Origin: Ascaphus truei
Lineage: Eukaryota > Chordata > Amphibia > Anura > Ascaphidae
Direction: 5' to 3'
Assembly: GCA_036426205.1 (NCBI GenBank)
Contig: CM071570.1
Location: forward strand, 52,684,984-52,748,983
DNA length: 64,000 nt
In this document: positions 21,151 to 31,044 of the stretch, in pieces
Position numbering within the stretch: the stretch's first letter is position 1
How the letters are laid out: every line of letters starts with the position of its first letter
Position numbers and translations under genes: made by a program
The notes under the pieces: generated by a model
The model's input: the letters and a program-made list of their open reading frames with translations, nothing else
Told to the model about the DNA's origin: nothing
Database searches by the model: none

Positions 21151-22200
21151 ACAAAAAGGTCTCCCATTAGCAAGTCATTGTAGTTTGGCAAAAGGTTTCT
21201 TAAAATCAATCATAAGATCCAATTATTTTTTTTAAAGAAAATCAACAGTTACTAAGTCAATACAGTAGAAGATTAAAGAAGAGGCTAGGATTGATTTTAC
21301 ATTAAAAGAGGGTGAAAATATTCATTGTAAAAATTAAACTACTCAGGAGAAGAAGTGGTTGGGAGTTGTTGTATTCCAGAGAATACTGTAAGTGCTAGTA
21401 CCAGCTTGCAATTGTATTGGAAAATAAACTACTGGATCTTACATGTCAACCATTCAGTACATAAAAGCAAAAATTCAGGTTATAACGTAAACAGAAAACG
21501 GTGAAAGGTCACAGCAGTGGCCTAAAAGAATCCTATTTGCACTCGCTAAACCAGAAATGCTAGGCTAGGAAAAATTAAATCCTTGGAGTTGCCTCCATAG
21601 CCATACATAAACAGTATTAAAACCGTTTTCTAGTATACACCCCTCCTCTATGCACCCTATCTTTCGATTACCAGCACATGTGTAAAATAGGACACTTTAG
21701 GCGAGCGGTAGCTATTTTTCTGTTTTGTAATATAACGTAAATAATCATCGAATTATTCAATTTTGCAGGGTTACAAGTCAGGAAAACACTGCAACCATTG
21801 CAATACATATAATATTTTCTATTGATGAGGCAATTTGACAAAGCAAATGCCTACTGTATTGGTAATCAAACCAACGCTGTGCCCAGATTTAAACCCGTTT
21901 AAAACCACTGGGTTTAAATGACAAACATGGCACTGTAGGAATTTAGCTACTGTGATCCATTAGCCCGCTGATATATCCACCTACAATGGAGCTGAGAAAC
22001 AAAGCGGATCAATAATCATTAGTCATTCTAACTGCTGCAGTGCACAATATGCTCAGGTAGGACCAGATGAAAAACCCACCTACAAAAAGGCAGAATGTGC
22101 TGTTCCTGAAAGGTACCAAGACTTCCAAACTAGAACGTGGAGACGTCTCTGCTTGTACACAGTCATTATGCACTTCCAGCTGCACACTTAGCCTACCAGT
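21151..22200. other. No feature seen
   Basis: AT-rich, apparently single-copy within the window; no supportable gene. Confidence 0.4.
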
Positions 22201-22221
22201 TCTGATTAATATCTGCTGCAG

Positions 22222-22349
22222 GTGGTGTGTGTGTGTGGTGTGTGTGGTGTGTGGTGTGTGGTGTGTGGTGTGTGGTGTGTGGTGTGTGGTGTGTGGTGTG
22301 TGGTGTGTGGTGTGTGGTGTGTGGTGTGTGTGTGTGTGTGTGTGTGTGT
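22222..22349. repeat. GT-rich microsatellite (GGTGTGT units)
   Basis: About 10 GTGTGTG-G units followed by (GT)n. Both strands give Val/Cys/Trp- or Thr/His-rich frames that are artefacts. Confidence 0.95.
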
Positions 22350-22546
22350 ACAAAAAAAATAGAAGAATCTCAAACCTCTTCCCCTGCATTACTGTTCCCA
22401 TTCAAGGACAATGATATCACTTTCCATAACAAATCTCCCATGGGTCACAGGAATCTAATCTTTCCAATGTCATGCCAATGTTAAAACCGTATTGTAGATG
22501 GGATTTTACTGCAGCATTGCAAGATTCATCAAAATGAACACCTTAC

Positions 22547-22674
22547 TTTTATTAGACTTGACTTTTCTAACAACCAAGTACTTCCTTACGTAGTGGACAA
22601 AGACACCTCCTTCCTTTATAACGGTAACAGGATCCATTATAGAGGTAATCATGTCAGTTGTCACCCAATGGAAA
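22547..22674 (-). CDS. Candidate exon of an unrecognised gene
   Basis: On the minus strand a possible acceptor (TTTCATGCCCAG) precedes 128 nt of open frame reading HWVTTDMITSIMDPVTV, then IKEGGVFVHYVRKYLVV, ending at a good donor (AAAA | GTAAGG). Composition is protein-like, with no repeat structure. I do not recognise the family. The same strand as MKKS suggests either an upstream neighbour gene or a chance frame. The frame is also open upstream of the acceptor, which weakens the exon call. Confidence 0.3.
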
Positions 22675-22756
22675 CTGGGCATGAAATATAAGCATTGCTC
22701 TCTGCAGATCTGACTTGTTATAGAGATTACAGATGCAGCCACGAGTATTAGAACTC

Positions 22757-22978
22757 TTGCCTGGGAGATTCTGGGGCAGTCTCACAGTGAAGGCCGCAAC
22801 ATTTCTGTGAAATTCTTAATGGCCCATCGGATTAAGAGAGCAGGGTCCCTGCAGTCCCATTCAGTTTGAATGGCAGAGACCCCTGCTGTGTTAATCCGAT
22901 GGGCCATTAAGAATCTCACAGAAATGTTGAGGCATTTACTGTGAGACTGCCCCAGAATCTCCCAGAATTTCCCAGGTA
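22757..22978. mobile_element. Palindromic foldback MITE
   Basis: Arms of about 90 bp (CTGGGAGATTCTGGGGCAG... and its inverse) surround a short AT/GC-mixed loop containing CCCTGCAGTCCC. No reading frame. Target duplication unclear. Confidence 0.8.
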
Positions 22979-22988
22979 AGTGTACTAA

Positions 22989-23265
22989 GGCCGCGCTTAT
23001 AGTGCCAGCGATGTCGCCTGAAAACAAATACATTGCCGCCGCCGCGTGCGCTTATAGTGCACGCGACGGCGACAAGCGACGGAGCGAGAAGCGACGGAGC
23101 GACAAGCGAAAACCTGAAGCCGACAAAATGTGATTTTTCAAGGGCCGTCGCCCTTGAACAAATCAAATTGCCGGAATGCCACGACCCCGCCGCCTGGCGA
23201 AACATAACTTTCGCCGGTTGCGACGGGTGACGTCACCCGCCGTCGACGGCTCTATAGGCACGGCC
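22989..23265. mobile_element. Harbinger-like MITE, copy 1
   Basis: The left end GGCCGCGCTTATAGTGCC and right end (inverse) GGCCGTGCCTATAGAGCC form terminal inverted repeats, flanked by TAA on both sides (22986-22988, 23266-23268). GC- and CpG-rich interior with CGACGG repeats. The 3-bp TAA/TTA duplication is typical of PIF/Harbinger elements. Confidence 0.75.
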
Positions 23266-23268
23266 TAA

Positions 23269-23419
23269 GGCTGCGCTTATAGTGCCAGCGACAGCGGCGC
23301 CGCGGAAAAACAAATGCATTGCCGCCGTCACGTGCGCTTATAGTAAGCGCGACGCGACAGATTGGTCGTGATCGCTGGAAGTCATCTCTATTTGATTTTC
23401 CAGCACTATAAGCGTAGCG
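23269..23419. mobile_element. Harbinger-like MITE, copy 2, abutting copy 1
   Basis: Starts GGCTGCGCTTATAGTGCC right after the TAA that ends copy 1, and ends at a decayed inverse (AGCACTATAAGCGTAGCG) followed by TAA. Shorter interior than copy 1. Confidence 0.65.
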
Positions 23420-23443
23420 TAATACTCGTGGCTGCATCTGTAA

Positions 23444-23462
23444 GGGGGGGGGGGGGGGGGGG
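23444..23462. repeat. Homopolymer G run (about 19)
   Basis: Uninterrupted G tract; its exact length is likely to be uncertain in assembly. Confidence 0.95.
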
Positions 23463-23534
23463 TTTGAAGTGCTGAAAGGCATTGGGCTTGGTTGGATTTT
23501 GTTCCATTTTTCACATCTGAACGAGGAGGAATCC

Positions 23535-23790
23535 TTCAAAACATACAGTAACTGCCACCCAGACCATTGCAAAGTTCCCTTTTCTGGCCTTCCTGACTCC
23601 CAGATCCATACAATCTATCCAAAATGCCGCAAGAGTTATTTTACTCGCTTCTACGTCTGTCTCTGCCCTTATCCCTTCAATAGCTTCTCATCAAACTCTG
23701 CATTAACTATAAAATTATACTTTCATTCAAAGCTCTACATTCTTCTACCTTCTCTAACCCTGCTACAACCCTTCTAGTCTCTTATGCTCT
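23535..23790 (+). mobile_element. LINE 3' fragment
   Basis: In one frame and its shifts it resembles the end of a reverse transcriptase ORF (GLPDSQIHTI...CRKSYF, then FHSKLYILLPSL), the same family as the minus-strand LINE at 57-63 kb. Confidence 0.5.
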
Positions 23791-23872
23791 GCTGAAGGCC
23801 GTCTCCACAGCACTCGCACGCACGTCTCAAACCTTTTTTACTTTTGGCTCCCAACGTGTAACTTTCACATTT

Positions 23873-23942
23873 CAGCATTCACCAATCCACTCCCCAGCCC
23901 CCCTCTCCCACATTCACCAATCCACTCCCCAGCCCCCTCTTG
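23873..23942 (-). repeat. Two inverted units of the 25.5-kb minisatellite
   Basis: CATTCACCAATCCACTCCCC occurs twice here. It is the reverse complement of the unit repeated at 25516-25785. Confidence 0.85.
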
Positions 23943-23959
23943 TGCCGTCCCTATTCAAT

Positions 23960-24345
23960 TACCCACTAACCTTGTGGGGAGTTGGGGCCTACCGGGGGTG
24001 TGGGTACTACTGGGTGCAGGAGCTGCACTCGCTCCCCCCCGCACCCTTCCTTCCCTCACAGATCCCTGGCTCCAACTGACTAACTGGCTCAGAGAGCGCG
24101 AAATTGTTACTCTTGCCTGCCTGGAGATCCTAAGCCTGATTGGCTCCCTGGCATCACGTGTGGGCGCGCGCAGAGGCTCCTGGGACTCGAGTCCCTGCCT
24201 AGAGCCTTCCCAGGTGGCTAGTGGTTTCGCGGCTTCCTGGTTGCTGTACTGCGCATGTGCGATCTCCCTGATAGCTATGCGTAACCTTTCCCTGCCTTGT
24301 GGTCGCACCCGCGGCTTTTCCTGACTCCAGGGTACTTTCCTTCCT
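23960..24345 (+). mobile_element. Fragment of a CpG-rich LTR-like repeat (family R1)
   Basis: Shares GAGTTGGGGCCTA...GGG...ACTGGGTGCAGG and CGCATGTGCGATCT-type CpG-rich sequence with the copies at about 31.0-33.1, 33.1-34.6 and 43.5-44.9 kb. Only the 3' part is present. Confidence 0.5.
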
Positions 24346-24385
24346 TCACATGCCGCTTGGTTTTACTGGCTGCGCCCGCAGCACC

Positions 24386-24764
24386 CACCCCCCCGCGCGC
24401 TCAATCCCCTTGTGCATGCAGCACACATCCCCCCCTAGTGCATGACAACACACCACCCCCCCCAATGGCAGCACTACAGACAAGCATGCAGCACCCCCCC
24501 CCCCCCAATGCATGCAGCACACATCCCCCCAATGCATGCACGCAGCACACATCCCCCAATATATGCAGCACACATCCCTCCCCAATACATGCAGCACACA
24601 TTCCCCCCAATACATGTAGCACACACCCAACAGCAGCCCACCATAATGGGAAGAGCAGCAAAACCCCCACCCACCCCAAGTGCATGGCAGCACCCCACCC
24701 CCCCAAATGCATGCAGCACACATCCCCCTGGCATGCAGCACCACACCCCCTAGTGCATGACACA

Positions 24765-24798
<34 letters not shown>

Positions 24799-24803
24799 CA
24801 CAC

Positions 24804-24844
<41 letters not shown>

Positions 24845-25425
24845 CACACACACACCCCCACCCCACACACCCACACACCCACACACCCCAATGCATGCAG
24901 CACACATCCCCCCAATGCATGCAGCACACATCCCCCCAATGCATGCACGCAGCACACATCCCTAATGCATGCAGCAACCCCAATGCATGCAGCACTTCCC
25001 AAAACGCATGCAGCACACATCCCCCAATGCATGCCACACACATCCCCCCCAATGCATGCCGCACACATCCCCCCCAATGCATGCCGCACACATCCCCCCC
25101 CAATGCCAGTGCCGCACACATCCCCCCAATGCATGCCGCACACATCCCCACCAATGCATGCCGCACACATCACCCCCAAGCATGCCGACACATCCCCCCC
25201 AATGCATGCGCCACCCCCCAATGCATGCCGACACATCCCCCAATGCATGCCGCACACATCCCCCCAATGCATGCCGCACACATCCCCCCCAATGCATGCC
25301 GCACACATCCCCCCCAATGCATGCCGCACACATCCCCCCCAATGCATGCCGCACACATCCCCCCAATGCAGCCGCACACATCCCCCCAATGCATGCCGCC
25401 ACCACATCCCCCCAATATGCCGCAC
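24386..25425. repeat. Large minisatellite, about 23-26 bp unit, with embedded (CA)n
   Basis: Units of the form CCCCCAATGCATGCxGCACACATC run for about 1 kb. In the left half x is mostly A (GCAGCACAC), in the right half mostly C (GCCGCACAC). A (CA)n tract of about 100 bp interrupts at about 24767-24875. Every frame is open because the unit lacks stops, giving His/Thr/Pro- or Cys/Gly/Met-rich false proteins on both strands. Each unit carries an ATGCAT palindrome. Confidence 0.95.
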
Positions 25426-25515
25426 ACACATTCTCTCCTCCCCCCCCCCCCCCCCAAATAAGTCAGGGCTGCCGACAGATTTCCCATGGCCCAGGACTAC
25501 AGTCTTAACCGGAAG

Positions 25516-25785
25516 TGAATGTGGGAGAGGGGGGCTGGGGAGTGGATTGGTGAATGTGGGAGAGGGGGGCTGGGGAGTGGATTGGGAGGGGAGAGGGCTG
25601 GGGAGGGATTGGTGAATGTGGGAGCGGGGCTGGGGCTGGGGAGTGGATTGGTTGTATGTGGGAGAGGGGCTGGGGCGGGGAGTGGATGGTGAATGTGGGA
25701 GAGGGGGGCTGGGGAGTGGATTGGTGAATGTGGGAGAGGTGGGCTGGGGAGTGGATTGGTGAATGTGGGAGAGGTTAGGGACGCT
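25516..25785. repeat. Minisatellite, about 36 bp unit
   Basis: About seven to eight copies of GTGAATGTGGGAGAGGGGGG followed by CTGGGGAGTGGATTG, with length variants. Two inverted units of the same sequence lie at 23873-23942, so the 24-25.4 kb array is bracketed by opposite-facing copies. Confidence 0.93.
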
Positions 25786-25789
25786 GCCT

Positions 25790-26481
25790 TAGTGTTAGTG
25801 TGCTGTCTTGTCAGGGTCACGGATGTCAGTGCCGTGAGGTCTGACAGGCAGGCACAGTGTTGCGCAGCATGTTGGCTGCAAACATCCAGTGGGTCACAGC
25901 TTGTTGCTGCAGGCGCTGGGATCAGTTAAGTAATAGTCAGGACTGGGAAGAGTTAGGGGAGTGGGGGCAGGTTATTAACCCCTGTAGGCCCCTAGGAGTT
26001 TCCCCTAAGTCATACAGGTTGCTGTACAGATAGGGACGGCCTATAGTACAGAGCGGATCACTGTAGTTCAGAGGGAACCATATAGGGACTCAGCGGATGC
26101 TGCGGTTCCACTGAAGAAGTTTGGGCTCAAGTCGGGGCCACGTAGAATATCTCCAAGGTGGGATGAGACGGAATCATCACACGACTGATCCTTTGTGAAG
26201 CCAGTTGGAGATCCGAGCACGGGAGTGCTCGGGCAGGTACAATCCATAACATCAAGTGCACTTAGTGTAATAGTGACTGCGCAGTCACCCACTGCTTCTC
26301 TCTTCAAGAGTGCGGGACATTGGGTGGAGTTCTATGAACACTGGGTGGGATCACCTGGTGTTGGGGGAAGCGTCCTGCGTGACGCAGTTAGTGTCTCCTC
26401 TAGAGAGGGACACCTGTTATGGTGGTATTGATATCACCTGTTTGCTTTGCATGTCAGTAAAAGACATTGGTTATTATATAC
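25790..26481. other. No gene seen
   Basis: Mixed-composition sequence upstream of the LTR element at 26482. No recognisable coding or repeat structure. Confidence 0.35.
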
Positions 26482-27262
26482 TGTGACATAGTCCAAAGAT
26501 GTTAGGCAGCTTTCTGCCCCATTTTAGAGCAGAAAGTGCAGGAATAGTTACAAATGATCCGTTCCACAGCTTCCCATTACCTCAGGCAGCTGGATGGAAA
26601 ATCCAGACCACAGATTACAATGGCTCTAGTTCTCCCTCACCTGCTCTTCTAATCACATGCACAGGTATTTAGAGCAGAGAGGTTTTGCATTTCACTCTCT
26701 CTCCTTGGAGCCTGGGGGCTGGGGGTGTCGCTACTCTCCTGCATCCAGTATCGAGGTTGACGGCCTCTCCACGTATGACAGTACCAGAGGATTTGCCTGG
26801 ACACCACGAACAGATAAGACAAAACAAATGATTACTGCTGTTGCTAAAAGACTGTGCTGTATCTTGTGTCCCTAAATGAGAGAGCATTGTTTTAAGCTGG
26901 GGAACCAGTTTAGTTGGCCAGCAGCTGTTAGAGAGACTAATTCTGATGTGTAGTTAGAGTTAGATCCCTGAAAGGGATAGGATTTGCTTATATGATTTTG
27001 GTTTTATTTCTTGAAATAACAGTGTGGGAAATATTGTAACACTGAAATGTGTGAACTGCTGAATGAAAGTATCTGAGTACCTCTAACCTACACATGTTAA
27101 AGCTGCAGTACCTTACTTGGATGAAAATAAAGCAGGCAGAAGCCTGAGTTAAGCAGCATAATACTTTGCATGATCCTGTTTGTTGTATAATTAACCCTAG
27201 AAGACTGTGTCGGGAAGAACCCAGACAGACGTCAGCACTACAAAAGAGGGGCGTTTGTCACA
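26482..27262 (+). repeat. 5' LTR of the IQ-protein element
   Basis: 781 bp, TG...CA ends. Identified because its first about 100 bases recur at 29999-30096 after a purine tract. A primer-binding-type TGGTGG follows 2 bases after the end. Confidence 0.8.
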
Positions 27263-27497
27263 TATGGTGGAGAATGCGGGTCGACACTAAAAAGTCTGTG
27301 GGTTTGCAAATAAATGCGGGGGTTTAAAATGGCCGCCGAGCTGAACTAAAGTACAGATGCTATGAGTGAAGTCTGTCCCAATGTGTATATCAGTTGTGCT
27401 TCTAGCATACACAGAGAATGTGCGAAGTGTGGATGCAATAGCACCCTGAACCCAAACAGAAAACCAAAATGTTTTGCTGAAGAAAAAAAAAAAAAAT

Positions 27498-27612
27498 TGC
27501 ATCTAGCAAGTGCTGTTTGTAAAGCTAATGCATTTTGCTGAAGTGAGTGAATTTGCAGCTAGCAAGTGCTGTATGCAAGTTGCTGAAGGGAGTGAAATTG
27601 CAGCTAGCAAAT
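27498..27612 (+). repeat. Leader repeats (GCAGCTAGCAAGTGCTGT units)
   Basis: Two to three imperfect copies of a unit of about 45 bp containing GCTAGCAAGTGCTGT and TTGCTGAAGxGAGTGAA lie between the primer site and the ORF. Confidence 0.8.
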
Positions 27613-27633
27613 TGTTCCTGCCGGGTTTCTAAA

Positions 27634-29685
27634 ATGGCCGACGTGAAATGTTTATTTTGTAATGTACATAATCATGAAAAACAGTGTCCCTTCAGGCCAT
27701 ACGATGATGATGATGATGACGACGACTCGTATGTGGCCCCTGGAGGAGAGCCGTACCCACAGATGAATTTAGTATGCTGGGTCTGTCATAAAGTAGGTCA
27801 CATGGAAGATGTGTGCCCCAAAATTTTCAAAGACAAACAGCTGCAAAAGCAAGCAACGCCCTATGTGTGCAAGCAAGATGTGGAAGCTGATACCAGTGAG
27901 TGTGTGCCCAGTACCACTGATATCTCTGGAGCTAATAAAGCAAAAAGAAAGAAGAAGAAAAAGAAAACTGTCCCTCAAGTCACAGGGGAAGTGACCGAGC
28001 CACTTGAACCTGCGCTGTCAGGACATGCGTCAGAAAGGCGCCGAGATGTGCTGCAGACCGGAGTGATCGGCAGAATTGTCACGGGAACAGTGGCAAAGGA
28101 AAAGGAGGAGCAAAGGGAAGCTGAATCCTTGAACCAGGATAAAGAGGCTTTGGTTTCTGCACTCCAAGCTGCCCGCCATAATTATGAAGTCCTGTGGCAG
28201 GATTTGGTGAAGGAGCGAGAATGTTGGAAGAAGGAGCAAGAATCTAACAATAAGGTGCGAGAAGCGAACGCCGAGTTACAGAGGTGTATACTTCCAGCTT
28301 TACAAGAGCACGAGGCTTTGAAGAAAACAGAGTCTCTCTTACGGAGTGAGCTGGAAGAGGTGACGACTAGTCTGGAAAAGGCCAACACCGTAATTGTCAC
28401 CATGGATGAAAAACAGATTAAGTCTGACAAATTGATTGCTATCCTAAAACAGAAATACGGGAAGGCTCTACAAGAGGTTCAAGCGCTCAGCACAGAGGTG
28501 CAACACTTGCGCCTGGAGGGCCAAGGTCTGAACACAGAGCTGGGAATGTTGAAGCAATCCCATGAGATTGCCCTAAGTGAGTTAGAGACTGTAAAGCAAG
28601 AAAATGAGACTCTGAAATTGGAAAATTCAGATTTGACTGACCAAGCAGAAAAAATAAAGAAACAGTTGACTCAGGAAAAATTAGAAGTGCAGGAAGCACT
28701 GATGCACACTCAGAGCCAGCAACAGGAAGAAATGGACGTTCTGAGAACAGAATTGCGAGATGTATGCACAAAACAGAATTTTCTCGTGGAGGAACTTAAC
28801 ATTTTGAAAAAGGAGAAAAGCATTAGAATAATTCAGAAGCACTGCAAAGCTCTTATCCAAGGAAGAAGGGAAAGAGAAAATTATCAGCGTAAACGCGCCG
28901 CAACTATCATCCTACAGGCTGCCTACAGAGGGATGAAAATTTGTGTGTTCAATCACCGGAATAAAGCAGCCGGTGTTCTTCAATCATTCTACCGTGCCCG
29001 CATGGAACGAAACAGGTTCCTCATTATGAAAGGAGCAACTATAAAAATCCAGTCGCTGACTAGGATGACACAGAACAGGATTCGCTATCAAACCCTGAGA
29101 AATGCGTCACTGGTTATCCAGCGGTACTTCCGCCTGAATAAATGTAGACCTCAGGAAAGAGAGGTCCAAGACTACATGCCTGCCGGCTGCAAAGGTAAAA
29201 TGCCACAGGGTACAGCCGGAGTTAGTGAGAGCCCCATCAAGGTGAAGGTGCTCCAGGTAGTCAGTGCTTCATCTTCTAAGTACCATATAATTGCCCCAAA
29301 GGAAAAATCCCAAATCTCTGAGAGTGATGGTCGTGAGAAAATACATGGCAGTAAGAAGTACCTTAAAGGTTCAAAGGTCGCAAATCAAAAGCGACGAAGG
29401 TCAACGCTGGCCTTGAATTTTTCCGGATCTCGCCACTCTGGGCCACAATATAAAGACAAAGACTATCCGGGCCCAGAGTTCCGTCAGAAGCTAAAGAAAC
29501 AGTCCAGTCATTTGCAGTTTGCAGCGGCCTATGAAATAAAGTCAGGAAATGTAATGGACTGGAAGTCAAAGAAAAAAAAAAGAAAAAAAAAATGTGTTTG
29601 GGGAATTGACCGATATTTTTTTTGTTATTACACGTGTGGACTATGTCACGGACACTTAACTATGCAAATAAGCTATTGTAGTTAA
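27634..29685 (+). CDS. Zinc-knuckle, coiled-coil, IQ-repeat protein of an LTR element
   Basis: 683 codons in one exon from the ATG at 27634 (AAAATGGCC, good context; the frame upstream lacks an ATG). Order: Cys/His cluster CLFCNVHNHEKQC (residues 5-17), an acidic Asp run (about 23-30), CCHC knuckle CWVCHKVGHMEDVC (about 47-60), a Lys-rich basic patch (about 104-112), a long heptad-rich coiled coil (about 152-395), five IQ-like repeats at about 23-residue spacing (about 397-505; for example IILQAAYRGMK, VLQSFYRAR, KIQSLTR), and a basic tail. The IQ spacing and sequence look most like the ASPM/myosin type, which bind calmodulin-family light chains. The CCHC motif is retroviral-gag-like. I infer a gag-like protein that has acquired a host-derived IQ region. 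The last about 25 residues follow an A-rich tract and may be frameshifted. Confidence 0.75.
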   Translation: MADVKCLFCNVHNHEKQCPFRPYDDDDDDDDSYVAPGGEPYPQMNLVCWVCHKVGHMEDVCPKIFKDKQLQKQATPYVCKQDVEADTSECVPSTTDISGANKAKRKKKKKKTVPQVTGEVTEPLEPALSGHASERRRDVLQTGVIGRIVTGTVAKEKEEQREAESLNQDKEALVSALQAARHNYEVLWQDLVKERECWKKEQESNNKVREANAELQRCILPALQEHEALKKTESLLRSELEEVTTSLEKANTVIVTMDEKQIKSDKLIAILKQKYGKALQEVQALSTEVQHLRLEGQGLNTELGMLKQSHEIALSELETVKQENETLKLENSDLTDQAEKIKKQLTQEKLEVQEALMHTQSQQQEEMDVLRTELRDVCTKQNFLVEELNILKKEKSIRIIQKHCKALIQGRRERENYQRKRAATIILQAAYRGMKICVFNHRNKAAGVLQSFYRARMERNRFLIMKGATIKIQSLTRMTQNRIRYQTLRNASLVIQRYFRLNKCRPQEREVQDYMPAGCKGKMPQGTAGVSESPIKVKVLQVVSASSSKYHIIAPKEKSQISESDGREKIHGSKKYLKGSKVANQKRRRSTLALNFSGSRHSGPQYKDKDYPGPEFRQKLKKQSSHLQFAAAYEIKSGNVMDWKSKKKKRKKKCVWGIDRYFFCYYTCGLCHGHLTMQISYCS

Positions 29686-29924
29686 GGTATATTAGGCCTC
29701 TAGAATAAGCATTTTGTCAAGGGTACAGTGTTATATTGGTTCTCTGTGTTGAAAATGTAGCTAAACTACAAATTAATATACAGGGTTGATGGCCCTTTCA
29801 GTTGGTAAATTATATAATGAAGTTCATATTCGTGTCATGTGAATACTTAATGTTGTACTGAGGAGTTAGCTCAAGTATTTCAGGTAGGACGCTCACCCCA
29901 GTGAGGTCCATGGCCGCTCACCCC

Positions 29925-30096
29925 AGTAGGTGTGAGCTGGGGAGGGGGATATGTGACATAGTCCAAAGATGTTTAGGTGTGAGCTGGGGAGGGGGATATG
30001 TGACATAGTCCAAAGATGTTGGCAGCTTTCTGCCCCATTTTAGAGCAGAAAGTGCAGGAATAGTTACAAATGATCCGTTCCACAGCTTCCCATTAC
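29925..30096 (+). repeat. Purine tract and truncated 3' LTR, with local duplication
   Basis: TAGGTGTGAGCTGGGGAGGG...TGTGACATAGTCC is present twice in tandem (LTR starts at 29952 and 29999), so the tract/LTR junction is duplicated by about 47 bp. Only about 98 bases of the second LTR remain. Confidence 0.85.
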
Positions 30097-31030
30097 AAGA
30101 AAAAGTGTCCCACTGAAAGCACTCAAGCAAAATGATAATAAATTTGTTTATTCAAAAAGACAAGGGTAATACAACAAAAACAAAATTAAAACAGTCCCCA
30201 AGGAGTCCCTACAGCTGATAGAATACCCTAAACATAGATACTGAAATATACTATGGTCCAATGATAAACAAGGACCAAATATAATGCTACACAGGAAAAT
30301 TGTATATCCTGCTGCATTAATGTAAAGACAGGCCGGTCAAAAGTAAATAGTAGAGAGCTGAGTGCTGTGACCGAAATTACTGCTATCAATGATAAATGCC
30401 AATGCAGTACCATCTCAATAACCATCAGAAAATAAATTGAATATAATACATAAAGTGACCACTGATGACTATGAATAAACAATGTGTATACTTGCAGGTC
30501 ACCATGTAGTAATGTTCATGTAAGTCCAGATTACGAGGTCCTGGAGTAACGGCAGTAGCAAAAAATCACGTGATAAGATTGCAGAAAAGGTCCACAGCAA
30601 GTTTGGGGGTCCCTGGGGAGTGCAGACAAACACTACCCTGACGTACGTTTCGCACCCAATTGCTTCTTCTGGGGGCTTATATATAAATAAACATAGAAAT
30701 TGCATATGCCTGGTGCACACAAACGTACTTAACTAGCAATGAGGTGCAGGCAGAAGGACAGGGAATACCTGCATGTTGAGTAAATATAGGGTACAAGGAA
30801 TCCGCAGCACTCTCCAATATGATGCAAAAAGAATAAATGTATTCAAACCATGAGGCAAACCATAAAAAATAGGGCAATGTTTCGGAAAACACTGGGTCCT
30901 TTCTCAAGCTTGAGAAAGGACCAGAGTGGTCCAAAATATTGCTCTATTTTTTATGGTTTGTCTCATGGTTTGAATACATATATTCTTTTTGCATCATATT
31001 GGAGAGTGCTGCGGATTCCTTGTAAAATAT
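30097..31030. mobile_element. Foldback/Penelope-like repeat with hammerhead-like motifs
   Basis: It includes GCGAAACGTACGTC on the minus strand (about 30635-30676). It also has a palindrome of about 240 bp (30780-31022) whose arms begin ACAAGGAATCCGCAGCAC and meet at CTCAAGCTTGAG. No reading frame survives. Confidence 0.6.
30635..30676 (-). ncRNA. Degenerate hammerhead-ribozyme-like motif
   Basis: Minus strand: CAGAAGA (CUGANGA with one change), stem II GCA...TGC, then GCGAAACGTACGTC, with a partial stem I (GCCC/GGGT). The palindromic ACGTACGT would form stem III only between two molecules. Activity is not expected as it stands. Confidence 0.35.
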
Positions 31031-31044
31031 ATATATATATTTAT

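Larger units (their letters stand above)
26482..30096 (+). mobile_element. Non-autonomous LTR element encoding a zinc-knuckle/coiled-coil/IQ protein
   Basis: The 5' LTR is 26482-27262 (TGTGACATAGTCC...TTTGTCACA). A TGGTGGAGAATGCGGG primer-binding-type sequence follows at 27265. A single long ORF covers 27634-29685. A purine tract (GCTGGGGAGGGGGAT) precedes the 3' LTR start at 29999, which matches the first about 100 bases of the 5' LTR and is then cut off at 30096 by the next repeat. No protease, RT, RNase H or integrase is visible, so the element would depend on others for copying. The ORF product is unlike any standard gag I know. Confidence 0.85.

Noticed and set aside
22009..22414. Thr/His-rich and Val/Cys/Trp-rich frames
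   Set aside because: Products of a GT/GGTGTGT microsatellite.
24386..25425. Regular repeats with short variable parts, CRISPR-like at first sight
   Set aside because: Units are head-to-tail with no unique spacers, in a vertebrate genome; it is a minisatellite.
24346..25615. Long His/Pro/Thr- and Cys/Gly/Met-rich open frames up to 361 codons on both strands
   Set aside because: They translate a stop-free minisatellite and (CA)n; all frames are open and the periodicity follows the DNA unit.
27547..27633. N-terminal extension of the IQ protein
   Set aside because: Opens with GTG within the leader repeats; the ATG at 27634 has good context and directly precedes the Cys/His cluster.
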